Below, piece by piece: positions 7,667 to 17,083 of a DNA stretch of 64,000 nucleotides. The stretch lies in NCBI RefSeq assembly GCF_014207595.1, contig NZ_JACHGY010000001.1, positions 124,001-188,000 of the forward strand, written 5' to 3'. The stretch comes from Algisphaera agarilytica. Lineage in GTDB: Bacteria; Planctomycetota; Phycisphaerae; Phycisphaerales; Phycisphaeraceae. The notes beneath the pieces are model-generated. The model saw only the letters and a program-made list of their open reading frames with translations, was not told where the DNA came from and did no database searches. The translations under genes were made by a program, and so were the position numbers. Position 1 is the stretch's first letter. Each line of letters starts with the position of its first letter.

Positions 7667-9715
7667 TTATTCAGCCACCATCACCTGACTTGAATCTGCA
7701 AGATCGATTCGAACAACCGCAACCTTCGCCATCGCGTTTACCTCAGGGGAATCGAGGTGCAAGCGGACCGAATTTCGACCTTCCTGTAGGGCACCCGCGG
7801 GAATCGCCAAGCGGATGGGAGCGATCACGTCTCGGCTGCCTTCGGAAAGGTCCAGAGTGATCGATGATTGGTAGTCATTGATCCAGGCCTCGAGCTGAGT
7901 GCCGGGTTTGAAGCTCGTGGGCGACGAGATGCTGGCGACGAGATGCGCTTGACTATCGGCACCAACCTCGGGCAGATCGATTTCAAAACGCGCTGCGCGA
8001 TCCGCTTGGTTGCCGAGGGGTTGCAGTGTCGCGTTTGCGTAAAACCGGTAAACCGCTTGTGACCGTGACGCCTGGCTGGTGGCGAGCCCGACTTGCACAA
8101 TCACGGTTTCGGCTGGGCCGAGCTGGATGTTCGAAAGGCTGACGGACTCGCGGGCCTCCTGATCGATCTGCCAATGGCCTTCACCGACTTGGGTGAAATG
8201 GCCGGGCGCTTCGCCGACCCACTTCATCCTGGCGATACGTGCCTCACCGACGGTTTCCGTGGCTCCGAGATCGAGGTTCAGCGTGGTCTGTTTTGCAGGA
8301 GCGTTGTGCAGCAGTACCCAGAGCTGATCCTTATCACGCGCCGCGATCTGGAACAGCCCCAGCGATTCGGCGGGGGTGATGCCTTCCCACCGGCTAACCA
8401 CACGCTCGCCCTTGAGGTTCTTAAAGAACCCGTAGAAGTCGATGAACCGGGTGGGTTCGGTCGAAAGGTCGTCGGGCGCATTCGGCCGGGTGTAGAGGGC
8501 TTGCCCCCGTTGCATCCCGTAGCCCCGATCACTCTCCGGCAAAATGAAGGGGACCGTCAGATCGACCTCGGGGCGATCCATGAACGTCATCCAGAGCCGT
8601 GTGATCGTATTGCCGTAGAGGTGGTGGAGGTATTCGCTCGCCCAAGGGCCCAACTGAGGTGTAATACCCTGACGGCCGAACTCGGTGATCAGAACCGGGA
8701 GCGAAGGTTCGCCCCAAGTCGCCTGGTGGTGTGCATAGACCAGATCGAGGTAGGCTTCCGCCTTGCCGAAGTCCCACACGTAGATGTTGCCCTGCTTGAA
8801 CTGGTCATGCATGTTCGGCGAATCCAGCTTATTCGCAGGGGGTTCCGCGCCCGGATCCATGCTGCCGTGGGCCCAGTATTCCTTGGTGTAGATGTGGAAG
8901 TCGTACGCATCCGAGACGTCGCCCACTTGCTCGATGTACTTCTTCTCCCAACCCGAGTTATCCGCGGCCCACCGACGCCAATCGCCCAGCGGGTGCCCCC
9001 ACGCCGTACAGGGGCCCGCGATTTTCACCTCGGGGAATTGGCTCTTGACCTCGATGGCCAACATCCGTGAAAAGTCCAGGAAGTCCTGAACGGGAACCGG
9101 CGTGTTGTCCCAGTTGGCATCGGGCTCATTGAGCGCCGAGAAATAGGTCGGCAGCGGACCGCCATGCTTACGGATCCCAGCCAACCATTGGTTGATCAGG
9201 TCGATCGCAGATTCAAAATCTTCGGGCTGCACCCCTTTACGGTTGCCCCGGATCATCGTGTCGTCGGCCTGAGCTTCGCTGGTGCGTTTGGTCGAACGCT
9301 CCGATTCGGGGTAATTGCCCCCGGCAATCGCGTGTTCGATCTCTCCGTAACGCGCTTCAGCGCGTTTGTATAGCTTCGCAAAGTTCTTCGATTGCCGATC
9401 AAGCATCTCGGAATAGCCGGCCCGGTACTTGTCACCGCCCGGCCCTTTGAGATAAGGGCCGGTACCCCGTGCGGGCGAAACCCCCAACGCCTTCAGCTCG
9501 GCGACCAACTCATCATTGAACATCCCCGGGATGTGGTAGGTTCGGAAGTAGCGCTCGCGATCAACATCGGCAACGCTGTGCGGACCGGCTTTTTGTTCCA
9601 GCAGAATGTCTGGGTTCACGTGCAGGGTGATGTCTTGCGCCGAAGCCGAGCGCATCGGGGCCGCAAAGAGCAGCAAAGCCAAAACCATCACACTCAATCG
9701 CTCGAACTTCATCAT
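7667..9715 (-). CDS. GH86-type beta-agarase/beta-porphyranase, secreted
   Basis: 682 residues from the ATG at 9715 (a second ATG follows directly). A signal peptide spans about residues 1-26 (hydrophobic core MVLALLLFAAPM, cleavage after SASA). The (beta/alpha)8 domain begins with RYFRTYHIPGMFND, as in GH86. The likely acid/base Glu197 is in ALNEPDANW and the nucleophile Glu345 in LITEFGRQG, as expected for clan GH-A. After about residue 440 come beta-sandwich modules. It should act endo on agarose or porphyran outside the cytoplasm. It is 45 bases downstream of a symporter gene. Porphyran activity would normally need sulfatases, none of which are in the window, so agarose is slightly favoured. 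Confidence 0.85.
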   Translation of the reverse strand: MMKFERLSVMVLALLLFAAPMRSASAQDITLHVNPDILLEQKAGPHSVADVDRERYFRTYHIPGMFNDELVAELKALGVSPARGTGPYLKGPGGDKYRAGYSEMLDRQSKNFAKLYKRAEARYGEIEHAIAGGNYPESERSTKRTSEAQADDTMIRGNRKGVQPEDFESAIDLINQWLAGIRKHGGPLPTYFSALNEPDANWDNTPVPVQDFLDFSRMLAIEVKSQFPEVKIAGPCTAWGHPLGDWRRWAADNSGWEKKYIEQVGDVSDAYDFHIYTKEYWAHGSMDPGAEPPANKLDSPNMHDQFKQGNIYVWDFGKAEAYLDLVYAHHQATWGEPSLPVLITEFGRQGITPQLGPWASEYLHHLYGNTITRLWMTFMDRPEVDLTVPFILPESDRGYGMQRGQALYTRPNAPDDLSTEPTRFIDFYGFFKNLKGERVVSRWEGITPAESLGLFQIAARDKDQLWVLLHNAPAKQTTLNLDLGATETVGEARIARMKWVGEAPGHFTQVGEGHWQIDQEARESVSLSNIQLGPAETVIVQVGLATSQASRSQAVYRFYANATLQPLGNQADRAARFEIDLPEVGADSQAHLVASISSPTSFKPGTQLEAWINDYQSSITLDLSEGSRDVIAPIRLAIPAGALQEGRNSVRLHLDSPEVNAMAKVAVVRIDLADSSQVMVAE

Positions 9716-9760
9716 CGGGACGCTTCTTTCACGTAAGTCAATCGAAAACATTGAATCGGA

Positions 9761-11548
9761 TCAGTGCGTTGATCTTCGCGCAAGCCTGTAACAGATGCCC
9801 AGGATGAGCCCCGCCAACAACAGCATGATTAGGCCAAAGGTAATCAGCACCCCCCTGCCTTGGGTATCGCTGGTGAAGACCGCAAGGATCAGCATCAATA
9901 AGCTCAGGAACACAACGGTGTAGCCGCAGATCTCAGCGGGGAGAGTTGATCTTCCGCTCTGACCATTATCTTCGGGCTGCTTTGCATACGCCGCGGTAAT
10001 CGCAGAAACCCGCGACCAACCAACGTAATCTCGGCTCGAGGTCAACTCGGCGATACACAACCCAACCAGCGTCACCGACGAGCCGACGACCAAGTCGGTC
10101 ACCCGCGGGTTAATGGTCGCCAAGTCGTGAAGCCACGCGGTCCCGGGCACCCCCACCAGAAACTCCGGCCCGCTGAGCAGGCCGAACCGAGCCAACACCG
10201 CCGACAAACCGCCCACGATCGTGACGATCCAGACCGCAGACAGGCTCAGCTTTTTCGAGAACAAACCCCAGATCGTGGGCAAGACCAACGGCCCGGTCAG
10301 CATCGCGGTGACCGCGAGGATGAAACCGACGTAGGTTCCCAATCGCGGGATGAGGATCGCACCGGACAGGACGATGACACCCAGGACTACGGTCATGACC
10401 CTGCCCACACGTACCAACTCTTTCTGGTTGGCGTGGGGCCGGACGAGTTTCTGGTAGAACTCGGCCGTCAAGGCCCCCGCGTAGACGTTGAGTTGCGTCG
10501 TGGCCATGCTTGCTGTGGCGGACGCCATCGCGGCGACCAGCAAACCGACCATCCCCGCCGGCAGCACGAACTCACACGCCCGGATGTAGGCCTGCTCACT
10601 CAGCTGGTTGATCTCCGCGGCGGACAGGCCCTCGGGGATCGGCTCGATCACCCGGTAGATCATCGGGGGCAACATCCAGAAGATCGGGCTGATCAGGTAC
10701 ATGACCCCGAAGATGTACGCGGACTTCCGCGCGTCTTTGGGTGTCCGCACGCAGGTGTAGCGTTGAACAAAAGCCCATTCGCCACCGACTTTGAAGTAAT
10801 GGACCGCCACCCACCCCAATAGGAACCACCAGGTGAAATCTGCAGCAACAGGTTTAAGAAACCCCTCCGGGGCTTGCGAAGCAAACGCGTTGAACCCTCC
10901 CACCTGATCAAGGATCAGCGGGACAACAAACATAACCGACACCGTAAGCACAATGAACTGCAGCACATCCGTCATGAGCACAGCCCACAGCCCGCCGGCA
11001 AAAGTGATCACGACCACCAGGATGCACAACGCGATCGACAAGTACGTGACCGACAGGTGCCCGGTATCGGCGTCGGCTAGAAAAGCCAGCGAAGACTCGG
11101 GAGAGATCGGCACGAGCGCCGCAACAATCACGCTCAGCCCGTAGACCGCCAGCCCCATCGAAAACATCCCGAAAGTGCCGTTCAGCCAGATGTAAAACTG
11201 CACGATCGAGGGACCAAACCGCCGGTCCAGGAATTCGGAAGCCGAGGAAACGCCCAGCCTCCGCCAGTAGCCCGCCAGCGTCCAACCGACCAGAAGCGCC
11301 GCGACGCCGTAGCACATGCTGATCGACACCGCGACCAACCCGTACCGATAGGCAACCCCGCCCCACACCACAAAAGTCCCGGCGGAAAACATCGTCATGA
11401 AGCCACTGAGCCCACTCATCCACCACGGCGACTGCCCCCCGGCGGAGAACATGTCGGACGTGTTCTTCACCCGAGTCGCGAAGTACACGGTGATGGCCAG
11501 AAGGCCGATCACATACAGGAGCAGGACAAGGTAATCGGGGAAAGACAT
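9761..11548 (-). CDS. Sodium:solute symporter (SSS family)
   Basis: 595 residues, about 14 membrane segments. The N-terminus reads DYLVLLLYVIGLLAITVYFA, then SDMFSAGGQSPWWMSGLSGF, the standard SSS motif after TM1. WAFVQRYTCVRTPKDARKSA matches the central cytoplasmic signature, and the C-terminus has two further helices. It is distinct in sequence from the other symporter (5405-7276), so it is not a recent duplicate. It sits between the GH16 and GH86 genes with gaps of 45-56 bases, which points to uptake of the agar-type oligosaccharides these enzymes release. Confidence 0.9.
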   Translation of the reverse strand: MSFPDYLVLLLYVIGLLAITVYFATRVKNTSDMFSAGGQSPWWMSGLSGFMTMFSAGTFVVWGGVAYRYGLVAVSISMCYGVAALLVGWTLAGYWRRLGVSSASEFLDRRFGPSIVQFYIWLNGTFGMFSMGLAVYGLSVIVAALVPISPESSLAFLADADTGHLSVTYLSIALCILVVVITFAGGLWAVLMTDVLQFIVLTVSVMFVVPLILDQVGGFNAFASQAPEGFLKPVAADFTWWFLLGWVAVHYFKVGGEWAFVQRYTCVRTPKDARKSAYIFGVMYLISPIFWMLPPMIYRVIEPIPEGLSAAEINQLSEQAYIRACEFVLPAGMVGLLVAAMASATASMATTQLNVYAGALTAEFYQKLVRPHANQKELVRVGRVMTVVLGVIVLSGAILIPRLGTYVGFILAVTAMLTGPLVLPTIWGLFSKKLSLSAVWIVTIVGGLSAVLARFGLLSGPEFLVGVPGTAWLHDLATINPRVTDLVVGSSVTLVGLCIAELTSSRDYVGWSRVSAITAAYAKQPEDNGQSGRSTLPAEICGYTVVFLSLLMLILAVFTSDTQGRGVLITFGLIMLLLAGLILGICYRLARRSTH

Positions 11549-11604
11549 AAACTAAACTTCGTCGACGGTGAATCAATCGGTCAGCATAAAAACGCGTCGG
11601 CAAT

Positions 11605-12915
11605 TCATTCCGGCTCGTCGGTGTCATCTGATTTGGGCTGGTAATACCGAACCCAATCGACTTTCATGCTGGTGCCATCGATCGCATCCGTGACGGGGCC
11701 GTCCCATTTGATAATCGCCAGGCTCAACCAGATCGGGGATTCGCTGAACGCAAACTCGTTGCGCTCACGCCGGATCTCCTTGCGATCCAGATAGAAAACG
11801 ATCTCGTCTTCGGTCCACTTCAAGCCGAAGGTGTGGTAATCGGTGCCGAAATTAGAGGAGGTGGTCACGTCCAGGCTGGTGATGTCGACCCAGTCCTTGC
11901 CGTCGTGGTACTGAATCTTGAAATCGGAAGCCATCCCAACCCATTTGTCGCTTTTCGTGTCGTTCCACCCGTTGATGAACTGGATACATCCAACAGTAAT
12001 GTCCGAGGGCCACTCGAACTCGATCCATTTCTGTCCCTTAGGCTGCGTGATCCAGCTCGTGGCGACATCCCCATCAACCGCGAATTCGTCTTTCGTTTGA
12101 CGGTTGTAGGAGCCGCTTGAGGTGATTATGAGTTTGGGGTCTTTGGCGTAGTCGACAAGGCCGGCAAGTCTGCGATCGGCCGCTTTCGACATCGGCGGGG
12201 GATACTTGCCGCGTTTCTCGCTGAACACACGGAATTCACGCACGTGGAAATGTGGGCCGTTGTTCGAAACCATCCTGATCTTCCGGGTGGTGACGGGGAT
12301 CTCGAGCGGGAAGCTGTAGTCGTGGCGGGTGCCATAGGTATAACTCTTCGAATCCGAGGGGTGGGTCTGCTTCCCGTTCGGAAGCGTCCGGATGTCGCTC
12401 CAGTTGTGGATGTTGGTATTCACCTCGTTGGGATAATGCCCTTCATTGATGTCGATCTCAAAGCGCTTACCCTCCTTTGGGTCGGCCCCTCGCGTCATCA
12501 ACCAAAAGGAATTATTCGTTCCGTTGGCCTCGGCGTAGCGGTAGCGACACTCGAAGTAGCCGTACTTAAACTTCTTCTTGGTCCAGATGCTTCCAGACGT
12601 CCAATCTTGCCCACCCCGGCGCTCCTTCCGGTTCACCAGCTCAAGGATCCCGTTGGAAACCACCGCATTTTCCCGCCAACGGCTGCAAAGAATGTGCCCG
12701 CTGGGCCCATTTTGAGATTCCCAGTACTTATCCAATTCACGGTCTGCGTAGTCGAACTCATCCGACCAGGCTAACTCCCACTCGGACAGATCGATATCAA
12801 TGTCCGCATGTGTTTTGTCATGCTCTTGCATTCTCGGCGTGGCTCCGGCCCATGGTTGGTGGACCACAATAGATAAGCACAACAGGGCTACAAAATAAAC
12901 AATGTTCAGTTTCAT
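11605..12915 (-). CDS. GH16-family glycosidase with an inserted discoidin-like region
   Basis: 436 residues from the ATG at 12915 (a TTG four codons upstream is less likely). A signal peptide covers about residues 1-25. The GH16 core begins at WELAWSDEFDYADRELDKYW; the catalytic motif E153-I-D155-I-N-E158 is intact, followed by GHYPNEVNTNIHNW. Instead of continuing directly, about 180 residues intervene before the core resumes at DYHTFGLKWTEDEIVFYLDR (about residue 357). The insert has an IRMVSNN...VREFRVFS segment resembling the end of an F5/8 type C domain, then AVDGDVATSWIT...WIEFEW and ASDFKIQYHDGKDWVDI resembling its beginning and middle. It probably hydrolyses agar/porphyran-type galactans with a built-in binding module. 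Confidence 0.85.
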   Translation of the reverse strand: MKLNIVYFVALLCLSIVVHQPWAGATPRMQEHDKTHADIDIDLSEWELAWSDEFDYADRELDKYWESQNGPSGHILCSRWRENAVVSNGILELVNRKERRGGQDWTSGSIWTKKKFKYGYFECRYRYAEANGTNNSFWLMTRGADPKEGKRFEIDINEGHYPNEVNTNIHNWSDIRTLPNGKQTHPSDSKSYTYGTRHDYSFPLEIPVTTRKIRMVSNNGPHFHVREFRVFSEKRGKYPPPMSKAADRRLAGLVDYAKDPKLIITSSGSYNRQTKDEFAVDGDVATSWITQPKGQKWIEFEWPSDITVGCIQFINGWNDTKSDKWVGMASDFKIQYHDGKDWVDITSLDVTTSSNFGTDYHTFGLKWTEDEIVFYLDRKEIRRERNEFAFSESPIWLSLAIIKWDGPVTDAIDGTSMKVDWVRYYQPKSDDTDEPE

Positions 12916-12982
12916 AGAAATGTTCAATTAATGAATGGATGACTAAGCAGCTCGTTTCGTAGGCCAAAACTACAACCTACAA

Positions 12983-13531
12983 TCAAGGAACCGCCAGAAC
13001 CGGGTACTCACCAGAATCACACTTTGAGAGTGCAGGCTGACGGATGCGAATCGCAGCGGGTGATTGCTCAGGTATCCAACTTTGCCCGGTGAGATCGCTG
13101 AGTAACAGTGCTTGAGTGAGGTCAATCCCTCCCTCAACAGATTCGTTAGCTAGGGCGTCCAACACGCCATCGGAATAACGCGTCACGGAGGTCAACCTTG
13201 CCCCGACTTCGGCGAGATCCTCGGCTGTCATGCCCGTATTGATCTCAGATGGATCACCACAGGTGTAGATTTGAGCATAAACCCCAGCCCCCCCAGGGCT
13301 GAGGTCGGGGTAATCAAAAGTTCCCGATCCGGTGTCAAACGGAGGGAGCTGCTCCGCTCTCGCTTTGACAATTTTGCCGGTATTGAGGTCATACCCCCAC
13401 TGGGTGACCAGCCCACCGGCATCCTGGCCGCTCGAGGCGTTGTAAACCAAGAACCCCGCAAGAACCAGCACTACGACAGCGCCGATGGCACCGTACAACG
13501 GTTTGTCTTGCAAAACACTACGAATAGACAT
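12983..13531 (-). CDS. Small membrane-anchored protein of unknown function paired with a pseudopilin
   Basis: 182 residues: a short cytoplasmic N-terminus, one transmembrane helix at about residues 13-30 (YGAIGAVVVLVLAGFLVY), then a soluble extracytoplasmic domain with two cysteines (near residues 91 and 172). No known domain was recognised. The gene follows a pseudopilin gene by 146 bases, the same pairing as two tandem copies at 30053-32689, although sequence similarity to those membrane proteins is limited to the architecture. It may help anchor or assemble the pseudopilin; this is inference from recurrence only. Confidence 0.7.
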   Translation of the reverse strand: MSIRSVLQDKPLYGAIGAVVVLVLAGFLVYNASSGQDAGGLVTQWGYDLNTGKIVKARAEQLPPFDTGSGTFDYPDLSPGGAGVYAQIYTCGDPSEINTGMTAEDLAEVGARLTSVTRYSDGVLDALANESVEGGIDLTQALLLSDLTGQSWIPEQSPAAIRIRQPALSKCDSGEYPVLAVP

Positions 13532-13677
13532 GGTGAATTCATCCAGAGAGAGTGATTTCGGCCGCCCGCATTACTAGCCTGATTCGGCGTGCAAGATCGG
13601 TTCAGGCGATCAGGTAAGAAGAAATTGACCGAGAACTCGTAAAGCAGCGCCTCAGACGGAAGTTCGACCTCGTGTAC

Positions 13678-14601
13678 TTATTGAAACGCGTCCCACATTG
13701 AGCCTCTGAAATCAAATCCGGCACGATTGTTGGCGTCTTCAACCGTGGCAATGTTGCTCAACGATTCAACGTGGCCATCCGTAAAGAGGTAGTTCGGGCT
13801 ATATTCACTGGCGTTATCCGCAAAACCGTTAGACCCCTTGGCGTGGTGAAAAATCCGGATCCGAACAAAACTGCTGGCCAGCGGATCGTGGAAGCTGGGG
13901 GCGATGGGCGAGTCGGAGAGAGCCCCGACTACGTTTCTTGCGAACGCCCCCCCGCTAGCAATGTCCAGCGTCACCGCTTCCGCAAGCATGATGGTGCGGG
14001 ACCCTTGGGTGACATCGCTATAACGCAACGAACGGAAATTGCCCGAAACACCCCGGACGGAGTTGGTGGGGGATATTTCTGCGGTATCTTCGGTCAGTGC
14101 GCCACCTGAGCTCACCACATTGATGCGGTTGATTGAGTAGGTTCGGGCCGGATAGAAGGCACCTTGCGCGATCGCCGCTCCGGATGGCTGACGACGCTCA
14201 ACGGTATCCAGTGGACACGCCCAAAGCGGAGCTTCACCGGTCACCCCGTCAAAACCAACCGCCTGAAAGCCGGTGTTGCGGACAAAACTTGCGGGGCTAC
14301 GGCCGTCGTAGCCGTCCATACCGAGCAGGTCGTCGTAGCTGAGTTGGCCTGCCGTGGCCACACGATTCGACACTAGTGGGGTGATGTAATCGTCGTAGTC
14401 CACTGAATATGTTGCTTGGGCCCGCCCGATTTGCTGAAGCTGTGTACCACAAGCAAGCGAGCGTGAAGCAAAACGAGCACCACTTAATGCGGGAAGTAGA
14501 ATACCAATAAGCAGTGCGATAATACTTATAACCACAAGCAATTCAATTAATGTAAAACCTTTGCGGCAGGTGGCATGGTCAGTTGTTAGCTTTTCTTGCA
14601 T
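13678..14601 (-). CDS. Prepilin-type protein (H-x-DG planctomycete pseudopilin family)
   Basis: 307 residues using the ATG at 14601; the open frame extends upstream to 14646, but the leader then becomes atypically long. [20 protein letters not shown] at about residues 15-34 is a textbook prepilin segment with the processing site after Gly and Glu at position five. Later parts include [11 protein letters not shown], a cysteine in WACPLDTVE and a C-terminal [12 protein letters not shown]. It is the first gene of the minus-strand agarolytic run and is divergent from the AraC-type regulator. Recruitment of pseudopilins to polysaccharide capture is a hypothesis for planctomycetes. Confidence 0.88.
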   Translation of the reverse strand: MQEKLTTDHATCRKGFTLIELLVVISIIALLIGILLPALSGARFASRSLACGTQLQQIGRAQATYSVDYDDYITPLVSNRVATAGQLSYDDLLGMDGYDGRSPASFVRNTGFQAVGFDGVTGEAPLWACPLDTVERRQPSGAAIAQGAFYPARTYSINRINVVSSGGALTEDTAEISPTNSVRGVSGNFRSLRYSDVTQGSRTIMLAEAVTLDIASGGAFARNVVGALSDSPIAPSFHDPLASSFVRIRIFHHAKGSNGFADNASEYSPNYLFTDGHVESLSNIATVEDANNRAGFDFRGSMWDAFQ

Positions 14602-15030
14602 GAGATAGATCCCAATGTGATGGGTTAGCGAAATGGCATGGACCATCGATACCTGAAGATGGGCAACGATCCGCTACAAGCCGGCACATGCCGGGCAATG
14701 ATCCATATAAATAAAATACGTCCGTTTTTTACGTTGAATAGGCACTGTTTCAACAATAATATGGACAAATGCGACACCGATGACGCTTGAGTGAATCCAC
14801 CCCAGGCTTACCAATTCCGTTCAAAACCACGGGGCATACCAAAACTGATTACAACCAATGCGATTAAATCTGGATGAACCTACCCAAATGACCAAGATCA
14901 TCTTTGGGCTTCATGGCTTGATTGGCTGAGATTAATTTCGCAAATTACATCACGAACTATATTGACGAATCGTTTCTATATTTTTACATATATTGTCAAA
15001 TCACTACAAACAATTTATTAAGATAGTGAC
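14602..15030. other. A+T-rich divergent control region
   Basis: 429 bases without a gene, clearly richer in A+T than the surroundings. It separates the pseudopilin-led agarolytic run (minus) from the AraC-type gene (plus) and must contain promoters for both. The recognisable element is the pair of direct repeats at 14958-15001. Apart from that, no convincing paired promoter hexamers for the minus strand were found. Confidence 0.5.
14958..15001 (+). promoter_or_regulatory. Direct repeats, candidate AraC/XylR-type binding site
   Basis: TATATTGACGAAT at 14958-14970 and TATATTGTCAAAT at 14989-15001 match at 11 of 13 positions and start 31 bp apart, three helical turns, so they lie on the same DNA face. 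AraC/XylR-type regulators bind such direct repeats. TTGACG (14962-14967) with TACATA (14985-14990) at 17-bp spacing is a possible promoter overlapping the site. The downstream gene encodes a XylR-like regulator, suggesting autoregulation; this is inference. Confidence 0.45.
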
Positions 15031-16167
15031 ATGGATACCATCAATCCACGCGTCGGCGTATTACTTGAGACGGATACAGCTTGGGCTCGACATCTAATCG
15101 AAGGCATCATTCTGTACTCAAGATCTCATTCGCCTTGGGATCTGTACCTTGACCCTTTACCGATCGATAGCAGTTGGCACATCCCAGGCGATTGGAAAGG
15201 CGATGGGATTATCGCGCGTGTTTCCTCGCCCTACGTATTAAATAATTTACGTAGCCTGGGCCTGCCGGTCGTGAATGTATCGGGTAACCAAGTCGAGGGG
15301 TGCGACTACCCCCGTGTGATGACTTCACCCAGTTCGCAAGCCGAGCTCGCGTACGATGCGTTCCGGTCTCGAGGTTTCGAACAGTTTGCGTATGTCGGCC
15401 CGGTCAACCACGCCCATGTCCAACAGCACTGCGACGCCTACAAACAATGCCTTGAACAGCACGGCTATGAACTTATGGTGCATCAGCCGCAATCGTCTGA
15501 TGCGCTAAAACAATGGCTGCGCTCTGCCCCTAAACCTATGGCGGTGTTTTGCTGGGGATCCCATTGGGGCGGCCGGATCATCAACGCATGTGCCGCAGAT
15601 AAAATAAGTGTTCCTCACGATGTCGCGGTCCTCGGTTCGAACTACGACGAGATCTACAACGAAGCTTCTTTCCCACCACAGGCCGGCATCGAAATGAACC
15701 CACGGCACATCGGTGAGCTTGCGGCATCGGTGCTGGACCGCCTGATGAAGGGGCAAGAGGTTGAAAAGTTGGAGTGGTTCCTCGAACCGGTTAAAGTCGT
15801 TGAGAAGCCCTCGATTGACACCTTTGCGGTTGCCGACGAGCGGGTTCGCCAAGCCATCGATTTTCTGAATCAGAATGCGCTTAATCCGATTTCGGTTGAT
15901 GATGTGGTTGAGGTGGTCCCTATCCCCCGGCGCACCCTTGAACGGCGTTTCCGCAAATGCACCGGCCACTCCATCCGCGACTACACACGACAACTCCGGG
16001 TCAACCACGCCAGGGAGCTGCTGGCCAATACCGATCAGACCATGGTCGCGATCTCAGATGAATGTGGTTTTTCATCCTACAACTACTTCAACCGGGTATT
16101 CAAACAGATGGTCGGGGTGTCGCCCAGTCGATATCGCCGAGACTGGAAAGAATCGGCCAACCGATAA
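15031..16167 (+). CDS. XylR-like AraC-family regulator with sugar-binding domain
   Basis: 378 residues. The N-terminal about 270 residues form a periplasmic-binding-protein-like sensor, as in LacI/XylR proteins (RVGVLLETDTAWARHLIEGI; later VAVLGSNYDEIYNE). The C-terminal about 100 residues hold two helix-turn-helix motifs of the AraC type: ISVDDVVEVVPIPRRTLERR and TMVAISDECGFSSYNYFNRV, ending with GVSPSRYRRDW. By analogy with E. coli XylR it should be a sugar-responsive activator. It is divergent from the GH16/GH86/symporter run and is the likely controller of it. Confidence 0.9.
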   Translation: MDTINPRVGVLLETDTAWARHLIEGIILYSRSHSPWDLYLDPLPIDSSWHIPGDWKGDGIIARVSSPYVLNNLRSLGLPVVNVSGNQVEGCDYPRVMTSPSSQAELAYDAFRSRGFEQFAYVGPVNHAHVQQHCDAYKQCLEQHGYELMVHQPQSSDALKQWLRSAPKPMAVFCWGSHWGGRIINACAADKISVPHDVAVLGSNYDEIYNEASFPPQAGIEMNPRHIGELAASVLDRLMKGQEVEKLEWFLEPVKVVEKPSIDTFAVADERVRQAIDFLNQNALNPISVDDVVEVVPIPRRTLERRFRKCTGHSIRDYTRQLRVNHARELLANTDQTMVAISDECGFSSYNYFNRVFKQMVGVSPSRYRRDWKESANR

Positions 16168-16280
16168 CGGTCATCCATTATTTATATACTCGAACTATCG
16201 AATAATCATGTCGACATCACGGCATGCGTCGTTTTCTACTTATAGCCAGATCACCCTCAAGTTAATACTACTCTTATCAT

Positions 16281-16306
16281 AAAAAAAACCCGGCCTTTCG
16301 GCCGGG
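16281..16306 (-). terminator. Rho-independent terminator of the PEP-CTERM gene
   Basis: On the minus strand CCCGGCC, loop GAAA, GGCCGGG is followed by eight T residues (16288-16281). The perfect 7-bp stem and T-tract lie 45 bases beyond the stop codon of the gene at 16352-17083. On the plus strand no T-tract follows, so it acts for the minus strand. Confidence 0.88.
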
Positions 16307-16351
16307 CTATTGAATCGGGTTAGTTCCCGACCGAGGAGGTATTTCGATTTT

Positions 16352-17083
16352 CTACTTGCGGCGCTTGCCGAGCAGAGCGAGGCTACCCAGGCCAAGCAGT
16401 GCGAGGCTCGCGGGCTCAGGAATCACCGCTAAACCTACAAGATTTGGATCAAAAGAATTGACGTTACCGTTGGGCCCGAGGTCTTCGCCTGGGACTATGA
16501 AGCCCGCGATGAGAGAAGCATCCGCGACACCGAAACTGGCAACATCAATAGTTACCCCCCCTAGCGGGCGACCGGACAGAGTAGATGCGCCAACACGTTC
16601 GGCGGTATAAGTCGTAAACTCATCACCAAAGACAGTGGTACCCGAAGCATCAGAAGTTCCCAGAGCATTTCCGCCCGCATCAATCGCGGTAATCAAACCA
16701 GGCCCTTGATAAAAGACTGTCGTGCCTGCGTTAAAAATAACAAACAGCACGTCCGAAACTCCAACATTCCCAGCTCCGAAATCAAACGTCGCGCCAGACC
16801 CAGCACCAATTGTGCCGGTACCCGGTGATTGATCTGATATGGCCGCGCTCGCTGTTGCAGGGGGCGTGGTTCCGGTTGGATAAAGGATTTGGCTACTGCC
16901 AGTGGTGCCGGTAGAGAACAACAGGTCGCTAAAGGAATCCGTCGCAGTGGTGAATGAAACTAAGTTACCGTCAAGAGTGCCGTTGTCGGTTGTAACACCA
17001 GTGATGATGTCCGCGTTGGCATTTACGGTCATCAATCCGCTCAAAGCAAGACCGGTGAGAGTAAAGAGCGATTTTTTAATCAT
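16352..17083 (-). CDS. Secreted protein with PEP-CTERM sorting signal
   Basis: 243 residues from the ATG at 17083; GGAGG lies 9 bases upstream, and the longer frame from 17176 would place 31 unlikely residues before the signal peptide. Residues 1-23 are a signal peptide (KKSLFTLTGLALSGLM...NANA). The mature part is Gly/Thr/Ser-rich and low in charge, beta-rich, with no recognised domain. The C-terminus reads IPEPASLALLGLGSLALLGK and then RRK, a typical PEP-CTERM signal. It follows the agarolytic regulator convergently and ends in a strong terminator. Surface adhesion or matrix function is possible but not shown. Confidence 0.85.
   Translation of the reverse strand: MIKKSLFTLTGLALSGLMTVNANADIITGVTTDNGTLDGNLVSFTTATDSFSDLLFSTGTTGSSQILYPTGTTPPATASAAISDQSPGTGTIGAGSGATFDFGAGNVGVSDVLFVIFNAGTTVFYQGPGLITAIDAGGNALGTSDASGTTVFGDEFTTYTAERVGASTLSGRPLGGVTIDVASFGVADASLIAGFIVPGEDLGPNGNVNSFDPNLVGLAVIPEPASLALLGLGSLALLGKRRK

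Noticed and set aside
7567-7860. A 97-codon open frame on the plus strand beginning in the gap after the GH86 gene.
   Set aside because: Two thirds of it is antisense to the GH86 coding region, and the rest has no coding character.
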